64,000 bases of DNA from Jacaranda mimosifolia (Eukaryota > Streptophyta > Magnoliopsida > Lamiales > Bignoniaceae). Every line of letters starts with the position of its first letter. The stretch's first letter is position 1. Below, one piece after another: positions 58,112 to 64,000 of this stretch. The stretch is from NCBI GenBank assembly GCA_018894105.1, contig CM032120.1, positions 30,650,710-30,714,709 on the forward strand. Direction: 5' to 3'. The notes beneath the pieces were generated by a model. That model had not been told where the DNA came from and made no database searches. It saw nothing but the letters and a program-made list of their open reading frames with translations. Position numbers and translations under genes: made by a program.

Positions 58112-59830
58112 ATGTCCAAGAAGTTGCAATCATCTCTAGAGGTGGCTTCTTCGCTTAAAGATGTAAAGAAGACGTTGCCGCATGTTATTGATACGAATGA
58201 AGATGGTGGAGACTTAAAGGAAGAATTTGAATCATCCATTCCTCGTTCAACATCAAGTTCCTCGAGCACAATGTTGGTGATGGTGACAAGTTTTACAATC
58301 TTGAAGGAACAAATTGCAAATTTCACAAAGCCCATAGAAGGACTCACGAAGCATGTCCAAGAACATGACTGTCAGATCTCCAAGTTAATGAGCAAGGTGG
58401 ACAATGTTGATGCCAATGGTGTGGTGGGGAAACAAATTGAGGCTCAAGACTAAGGCAAAACATCCACAAAGAGACAGTCAACCAAAAATGAAACATCTAC
58501 AACGAAAAACTGCAAGTTTCCATTGATGAATTAATTCCCATCGACCAACTAAAGGAGTTTATCATGGAAACTATCAAAGACAAGCTTGATTGAAGTTTTA
58601 GGTTGTCTATGACTTAGTCTCAGCTATATACTCAAAGGATTGATGATTTTAAGATGTCAATTGATTAGCAATCCCTAAAGTTTCAGCAATTTAATAGCAA
58701 GGGCAGCCAAAGTAGTATGTGACTCATTTCATCGAGATTTGTAATAATGCTGGGACATATAGAGATCACAACATGTGACTTATTTCATCGACACTTGTAA
58801 TAATGGTGGGACATATGGAGATCATTTGGTCAAGCAGTTTGTTTGATCATTAAAGGGCAATACTTTTGATTGGTATATTAACTTGGAAACAAGCTCAATT
58901 GATAGCTACGGCAATTAGAATAAGAATTTCTTAATCGCTTTAGGTCCCCCTCCTTAAGGGGTGCTAAGGCTACAAGAAGGGAGTCATCGTCTCTTGAAAG
59001 TCCTAGGAAAGTATAACGAAGACTGGAGGGATAGTCGTTCAAGGAAAAATAGCTGTAGCTTAACGAAGCACCAAGAGACTGAAAAGCTAGAGGGTTGAAT
59101 ATAGCTTGATAGAATGATAAGCTTCTGACGGTTCATAAAATAATCATAAACCCTAGTAAGATGAAGACTCTAGCTTCAAGCAACCCTTCCTAACGGTATT
59201 TGGTAAAGTCATAGCACATAGGACAGCAGGGATACTGTAGGAGACCCCTTTCTGGTCTCTACAGTGATGGACTGCCTAGTTGGCAGGCCAGAGCGTATCT
59301 GTAGTAGTGCGCTTGCTGGATGGCTAACCAGAGACTACCCGGAAGCACTAAAAAGCGTGAGGGCAGTCTCATGTTAAAGTCAATAAGCATATATACATAA
59401 AGAGTCCAGGGAAAGGCGGGTGTCCGTGTGAGAGAGCCAGAGACCTATAAGGGCTCGGGCGAACATTGGCGCGGGTCCTTTAGTAAGGCGAGTGATAGGT
59501 CTTCCTGATAAGACTAGAATGATCCTACAATGCTTAAAGGACAGTCAGTATGATTGAGCTCACTAATTCTCACCAGTGGAAAGAAGAGCCGGTTATTGAC
59601 TACATCGATCGCTGGAGAAGTTTGAGTTTTAACTGCAAAGATCAATTATCAGAGGCTTTAGCAATTAAGATGTGTATTCAAGGAATACATTGGAGTCTTT
59701 GCATATAGTTCAAGAAATCAAACCAAAAACTTTTGAAGATTTGGTAACTCATGCACATAATATTGAAAATGATCATGATTTTTTACAAATAAGAAGACTC
59801 AAGTGATGCTGATAATGATAAAGATGTTTG
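58112..59830 (+). pseudogene. gag relic interrupted by a ~600-bp insertion
   Basis: Gag would form the element's particle. The open part (58112-58453, 113 residues) begins MSKKLQSSLEVASSLKDVKK. It has FTILKEQIANFTKPIEGLTK and HVQEHDCQISKLMSKVDN, a helix typical of a widespread plant gypsy Gag family. The core Retrotrans_gag domain follows in other frames: LVKQFV and LKGNTFDWYINLETSSIDSY near 58835-58915, then after the insertion MIELTNSHQWKEEPVIDYID and RWRSLSFNCKDQLSEALAIK at 59550-59680. The reading resumes with almost no loss across 58942-59540, so the block was inserted cleanly. Stops at about 58453 and elsewhere show decay. Confidence 0.75.
58942..59540. other. GC-richer inserted block of foreign composition
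   Basis: From AGGTCCCCCTCCTTAAGG to about AATGCTTAAAGG, base use is visibly less AT-rich than on both sides, with runs such as GGAGACCCCTTTCTGGTCTC and AACCAGAGACTACCCGG. It interrupts a gag domain. No terminal inverted repeat and no target duplication were found and no open frame is recognised. Composition and lack of ends suggest captured organellar (mitochondrial) DNA. A Helitron piece or repair filler is also possible. Confidence 0.5.
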
Positions 59831-59861
59831 GGCCAATTAATCTTCATCTTCAAATTTCAAA

Positions 59862-59935
59862 TGCTCCTTGATAAAAGTTTAAACTATCAATAATGCTCCT
59901 AAATCAGAGAATAAACTATTTAAAATTCTCAAACC
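59862..59935. repeat. Isolated copy of the 88-bp repeat
   Basis: TGCTCCTTGATAAAAGTTTA followed by ATAATGCTCCTAAAT matches the units of 60170-60545. It is separated from them by AAGTCTCCAA-type simple sequence (59930-60165). Confidence 0.65.
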
Positions 59936-60168
59936 CCCAAGTCTCCAAATCCAAGACCCAAATATCCAATTTTCCAAATCCGAGAGTCAAGTCTTCAAAT
60001 TCAAGCATCAAGTCTCCAGGTCTCTAAATCCATGACTAAAATCTCCAAGCATTCAAGTAAAAGCTCAAGTCTCTAAGTCTCCAAGCCCAAGAATTAAGCC
60101 TCCAAGTTCAGGACCCAAGTCTCCAAGTCTAAAAATTCAAGGCTCAAGTCTCCAAATTCCAAGTACTT
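59930..60168. repeat. Low-complexity (AAGTCTCCAAAT)-like repeat
   Basis: Short words CAAGTCTCCAA, CAAATCCAAGACCC and CAAGTCTCTAAGTC recur irregularly with a period near 10-24 bp. Confidence 0.6.
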
Positions 60169-60169
60169 C

Positions 60170-60545
60170 TTGATAAGAGCTTAAATTATCAATAATGCTC
60201 CTAGATACGATCATTAAACTATCTGAAATCTTTAAAATAAAGTATTCCCATGTGTTCCTTGATAACTGCCTAAGCTGCCAATAATTCTCCTAGATACCAG
60301 CATAGATAATTTGAAATCATTCAATTAACGTCTTTCTATGTGCTCCCTGATAAGAGCTTAAACTGTCAATAATGCTCCTAGATATGAGTATTAAACTATC
60401 TAAAATCTTTAATTAAAGTCTTCCTATGTGCTTTTTGATAAGAGCATAAAATGTCAATAATGCTCCTAGATACGGGCATAAACTATCTAAAATCTTTAAG
60501 TTAAAATCTCCCTCTGTACTACTTGATAAGAGTGTAAACTATATG
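60170..60545. repeat. Tandem repeat of ~88 bp, about 4.3 copies
   Basis: Units start (T/C)TGATAAGAGC, followed by AA(A/C)T(G/A)TCAATAATGCTCC and TAGATA, then TTAAACTATCTAAAATCTTT and TATGTGCT. Starts are near 60172, 60259, 60347, 60436 and 60524. The array occupies the post-gag spacer of a pol-less retroelement. Confidence 0.8.
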
Positions 60546-60980
60546 TTAAGTCAAACTCAAGTAGACTCTTTGGCATGCGTATAAATTGTCAATTAAATTA
60601 AAGTAGACTCCTTGACATGAGTATACAATATCTACCTAAGTTAAATATGCTCTACAAGTATAAACTACAAGTTACTCCTAGCTTGCATGTGTATAAACTA
60701 TGTACGGCACCCTCTCAAAAGGATGTTTACGTAGGTACGTGGGAGGACTTCATGATAAAAATCTCCAAGTATTGGCAATTCACAAAGTTCGTCAAGATCC
60801 CATAAAAAGATAAGATTTCTTAATGGCAGTATGCAACATGTTTGAAGAGAACCGTAGCTCGAGGAATGCTTGGAATATGTTCTTGCCTTAGACGTATGTG
60901 AAAAAATGGAGAGAATCAAGCCTCGCCTCTTTCATGGATGATTGGTACATCCTTCGCCAAGCCTTAAAGTGAAGCCATTT

Positions 60981-61966
60981 GTAAAAAAATAATTTTTGAG
61001 CCAATTAGAAAGTGACACATGTAAAATAATATGCCAGTTATTAATTCAAAATTTTTTATTTATATCTTGAAATTTATTAAATTTAATTCTCAATATATAA
61101 ATAGTTAATTTTAGTTAATATTCTAGTATTTATTTTGTGCCCAAATCACGTATCTACAATTGTCAATATGAAGTGCCACAACCAATAAAATCAAGTCTTG
61201 TGACCCAGCAATTTCGAGCTAACCAAGTTGAGACATATGGCCTATCTATGTATGCGAACCAATCAAGTTAAAGATATTTGATCTTATCTCATCGAAGAAG
61301 TTCAAGTCATCTAGAGTCTTTGACTAAACATATATATAAAGAAATGATCAAAACTCATTCAACACACAACAACTCAAGTAATAGTAAGCAAGAAAAACTT
61401 TGAAGGAATTCAACAATTCTCTCAAGCAAATTCAAAGAAATCCACGAAATTCAAGACGTTCTTCGCAGAGTTCATTAACTTTTGGAGTCTGATTCGAGAT
61501 TACGATGCGAAATCGTCAAATTGGCGTTGTTTTCCTCAAATCAAATTCAATGAGATCCATGGTGTTCAAGGTATTTTTCATGGAGCTCATTAAATTTTGG
61601 CATTTGATTCGAGATTGAGATACGAAACCCTCGAATTGGCATCATATTTTTCAAATCAAATTCAAGAAGATCCATGGTGTTCAAGGCATTCTTTGCCGAA
61701 CTCATTAAGTCTTGTTGTTTGATTCGAAATTGAGGTGCAAAGTCTCGAATTGACGTTATATCTCCAAGTCAAATTTAAGAAGATCCACGGTATTAAAGGC
61801 ATTCATCGCGGACCTAATCAAAGCTCAAAACCATATTTGGAAGGAAAGAACTAGAGGACTAGATTAGAAATTGTATTCATAATTAATAAATTTCAATATA
61901 ATTTTTATTTATATAAATTTTCTTATCTTGTAATTTTATTTTTGCAAATAATGAAATTTGCGCTCA
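60981..61966 (+). repeat. 3' LTR of the gag-only element
   Basis: Collinear with 56316-57951 minus the hAT MITE, ending near GAAATTTGCGCTCA. Both copies have decayed considerably. A TATATAAAGAAATG box lies at about 61330. Confidence 0.75.
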
Positions 61967-62179
61967 AGTATCAAAAAGAAATAGAAATCTATACTTTGAT
62001 GATATTCAAATTGAAGGTCTCATACATAATGTGATAAGATAGAAGAATGTTTTTATGATCCAGTTCCAACACATTTTTGGGAATAACAACAGCTTTTGTG
62101 GACGTATGTAATTAAGCACTCCTTTTCCTCAACTCTTCAATAATATTAGGTAAAACTTAGAGGGGAAAAACTGGACTTG

Positions 62180-63110
62180 ATCGATAAATTACTCATCTTG
62201 CTGTAAATTCAATTCATATATAATAACAATAACCATAGCGACTTTTTGTTTCACAAGTCTTGAAATGAAAAACTTGTAAACTAAGACTCAGTCATTATAA
62301 AGTTACTAATAATCAGCCGACATATTTTATATAATAAAAGAAAATGAATGTGCACTTTAGTTCGCTTATCGGTCGCTTTAATTTCCACTTTGTTCTTGTC
62401 TTCTTTTTATCCAATCTGTATCTGTATAGTATATATATATATATATATATATATACTCTAAATGAATTGATGTTTCCTATATGAAGCTATGAATTGAGTT
62501 GGCATACTGGACAAACTTTGAGTTCAATTCCAAGTTTAGTTAATAGATAACGTCGTAGCTGATGAGTCATGGACAAGATCATATTCATAATGAAATTAGT
62601 TTTTTCTGTTTGCCCATTTTTAAGAAAGTTAGAACTTTCTACATTCATGTTACGTATGATCAAACTCGATTAATTATATTAATGATTTTGACATACTCTA
62701 CGTGTGTATTAAAATTTTTATAATGTATAATAAATAAAAATATTTTTTACTATTTATTTTTTATATAATGTTATAATTTTTAATAATTTTAAGCATTTAT
62801 TTAAATTTAAATAAATTAAAAGAAGAAGTTGTGATAAAGTAGTAGTAGAGCATTAGAGCAGCAATAGTGCGTTGTAATTAAATGATGTAATTATAAGAAT
62901 TAAAAAATAATAATGAGAACATTTTAAGAACGTTATTTAAAAATATATTAAAAGAACTCGGTGCTCTATACCTGGTATAGATTACAAATTCTATTTAACA
63001 TGTGATTCACATAATTAAATGCAATTATGCAAATAAATGTACCATGAAACACCACTGTCTAAAGTGTTCATATATTGCACGATATTTAATTTGACAAATA
63101 CATGCAGGAA
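62180..63110 (+). repeat. Local duplication, copy 2 (upstream of the RCI2-like gene)
   Basis: It matches 51070-51690 over most of its length, with a (TA)n tract at 62428-62454 and an extra ~300-bp AT-rich stretch at 62700-63040. Same strand as copy 1. Confidence 0.65.
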
Positions 63111-63529
63111 CTGGAATTTAGGTATTGAGACCTTTTATAGATTTCTCAAGGTATATCAATTTGCCTATACTCAAGCAATTGGAAATTAACGTTCATTATT
63201 TTAGAATATAGATATAGCAAACATTTGATTGAAATAAAGAAAATACAAGTTTTTACATTATATAATCCATTAAAAAAGAAAAAAAAAATATAGTTAACAG
63301 AACCTAATATAAAAATTACTTTTTTATTTTTATTTTTGAAAATATAAAAGTTAAAGATAAAATTGAAATGAAAACAAACGCCCACTAAATTCTTCTAAGT
63401 TTCCGATTGAGATATATTGTAAACGAAAAAATATAATTTTGTTTAATTTTACTTTTATATAAATTAGCAAAGTATAAAATTGAAGGGAATTAAGTTTCGT
63501 GAATATCAATATTCAATCAAGTATGTATC
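63111..63529. other. AT-rich gene flank, nothing recognised
   Basis: No credible reading frame, repeat or RNA gene was seen. The minus-strand frame here is low-complexity. Confidence 0.4.
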
Positions 63530-63958
63530 ATGGCCATTGCCTATGGGTTGGGCTGGGATCAATCCCGTAGGATCCACATGGCAAAAAGACGCATCTGCCA
63601 AGTGGCCCCAAAGGTGTGAGCTGTAAAACGACCACAGCATCGAATTCGAATTCCTTACGAAAGAAAGAAAGAATTTGTTAATCGTTACGACTTGCTTACA
63701 AAGGCAGGCAAGGGCAGGCTAAGGAAACGCTAAAACCGTGTGACTAATCCGCGTATAAAAACCCCACCAATCAACACTCACCACGTGGCGTGCGCCATTC
63801 GCTGCCATTTACTTCCTGCTCTCCTATAAATGCGTGAATACCCTGCTTCAATTTACCTGGTAGTTTCAAATTCTTGGGATCTTTTTGGAGCCTGAAGTTA
63901 AACCCTCAACCGAGATTATTTTATCCTCTTTGTTTGAAAAATCAAAGACGAGCGAAAA
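63530..63958 (+). promoter_or_regulatory. Promoter and 5' leader of the RCI2-like gene
   Basis: Base composition rises sharply from AT-rich to balanced at about 63530. A perfect G-box in CCACGTGGC (core CACGTG 63782-63787) has the form of an ABA-response element. A TATA box TATAAA lies at 63825-63830, and an earlier TATAAAA at 63754-63760 may be an alternative. With the downstream TATA the leader would be about 100 nt. TGCCAAGTGGCC and CCACATGGC lie further upstream. G-box control fits the cold-, salt- and ABA-induced expression known for RCI2/LTI6 genes; regulation here is inferred. Confidence 0.65.
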
Positions 63959-64000
63959 ATGGGGAAAGCAACTTGTGTTGATATTATTGTGGCAATTCTT
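63959..64000 (+). CDS. RCI2: PMP3/RCI2/LTI6 small hydrophobic membrane protein, N-terminus only
   Basis: The ATG at 63959 (context GCGAAAAATGGGG) opens MGKATCVDIIVAIL, which runs into the window edge in frame. The (M)(G/S)xATCVDII(I/V)AIL start is the signature of the PMP3 (UPF0057) family: proteins of about 52-60 residues with two membrane segments, in the plasma membrane. Yeast PMP3 mutants have altered membrane potential and salt sensitivity, and plant RCI2/LTI6 genes respond to cold, salt and ABA. The first hydrophobic helix begins here; the conserved LPP(L)GVF and FW-C segments would lie outside. Only 14 residues are seen, so the specific paralogue cannot be named and an intron or pseudogene state cannot be excluded. 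Confidence 0.8.
   Translation, partial: MGKATCVDIIVAIL

Larger units (their letters stand above)
56316..61967 (+). mobile_element. gag-only LTR retroelement, 5.7 kb with insertions
   Basis: Long direct repeats enclose a short interior with a gag relic and no visible protease, RT or integrase. Together they indicate a LARD-like, non-autonomous derivative of a Ty3/gypsy element. GTATC occurs just outside both proposed edges (56311-56315 and 61968-61972), which may be the 5-bp target duplication. However, the LTR edge then does not start with TG, so boundaries are approximate. A hAT MITE lies in the 5' LTR, a 600-bp block inside gag, and tandem repeats after gag. Confidence 0.65.

Noticed and set aside
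1..64000. tRNA, rRNA, CRISPR arrays, operons or virus genomes
   Set aside because: None was recognised on reading; the CACTA and LTR features explain the conspicuous repeats. Not a substitute for tRNAscan or Infernal runs.
63959..64000. Naming the species from the sequence
   Set aside because: Transposon families and 14 residues of a conserved gene do not identify one; only a eudicot-like plant is supported.

Overview
This is plant nuclear DNA, most likely from a eudicot. It is very AT-rich, dense in microsatellites and packed with plant-type transposons: CACTA, Mutator/FAR1, hAT and PIF-like elements, Ty3/gypsy elements of the Tat type, and a Ty1/copia relic. The sequence does not identify the species. 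Apart from transposon relics, the only convincing host gene is cut off at the right edge. From 63959 it encodes the first 14 residues of a PMP3/RCI2/LTI6 small hydrophobic membrane protein, preceded by a TATA box and a perfect G-box.

Layout. 1-2465 is a satellite-like array of about 430-bp units. 4831-15912 is a CACTA element of about 11.1 kb with matching CACTA ends and a TAA target duplication. It has no recognisable transposase. Inside it are repeated AT-rich blocks, a GC-rich 33-bp minisatellite, a second CACTA terminus and a nested 1.84-kb foldback Mutator-like element with a perfect 9-bp duplication. 16392-18599 is another Mutator-like element with a perfect 9-bp duplication.

19350-31590 is a patchwork of decayed Ty3/gypsy pieces: an additional-ORF relic on + and a protease relic on -. 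It is split by a 5.2-kb FAR1-type MULE (19961-25169, inactivated transposase), a PIF/hAT-like MITE, a hAT MITE with a 7/8 duplication, and a CACTA fragment. 31592-34478 looks like a solo LTR on the minus strand.

39084-50009 is a full-length but decayed Tat-type Ty3/gypsy element with LTRs, an ATACT duplication, gag, protease, RT, two RNase H domains and integrase on +. A tandem-repeat spacer and an antisense additional ORF follow. It is inserted into an older inverted-repeat element (38403-50440).

52200-56310 is a Ty1/copia relic on the minus strand with an initiator-tRNA-Met-type primer site. 56316-61967 is a gag-only LTR element carrying a hAT MITE in its 5' LTR, an approximately 600-bp GC-richer block inside gag, and 88-bp tandem repeats. 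Sequence around 51070-51690 is repeated at 62180-63110, just upstream of the RCI2-like promoter, which suggests a local duplication later split by retrotransposons.

Nothing behaves as an operon or an integrated pathway. The biology is layered transposition beside one stress-type gene. The most unusual structures are the foldback MULE carrying head-to-head LTR starts, the antisense ORF and spacer repeats of the Tat elements, and the foreign-looking block inside the gag relic. I saw no convincing evidence of a wholly new system.
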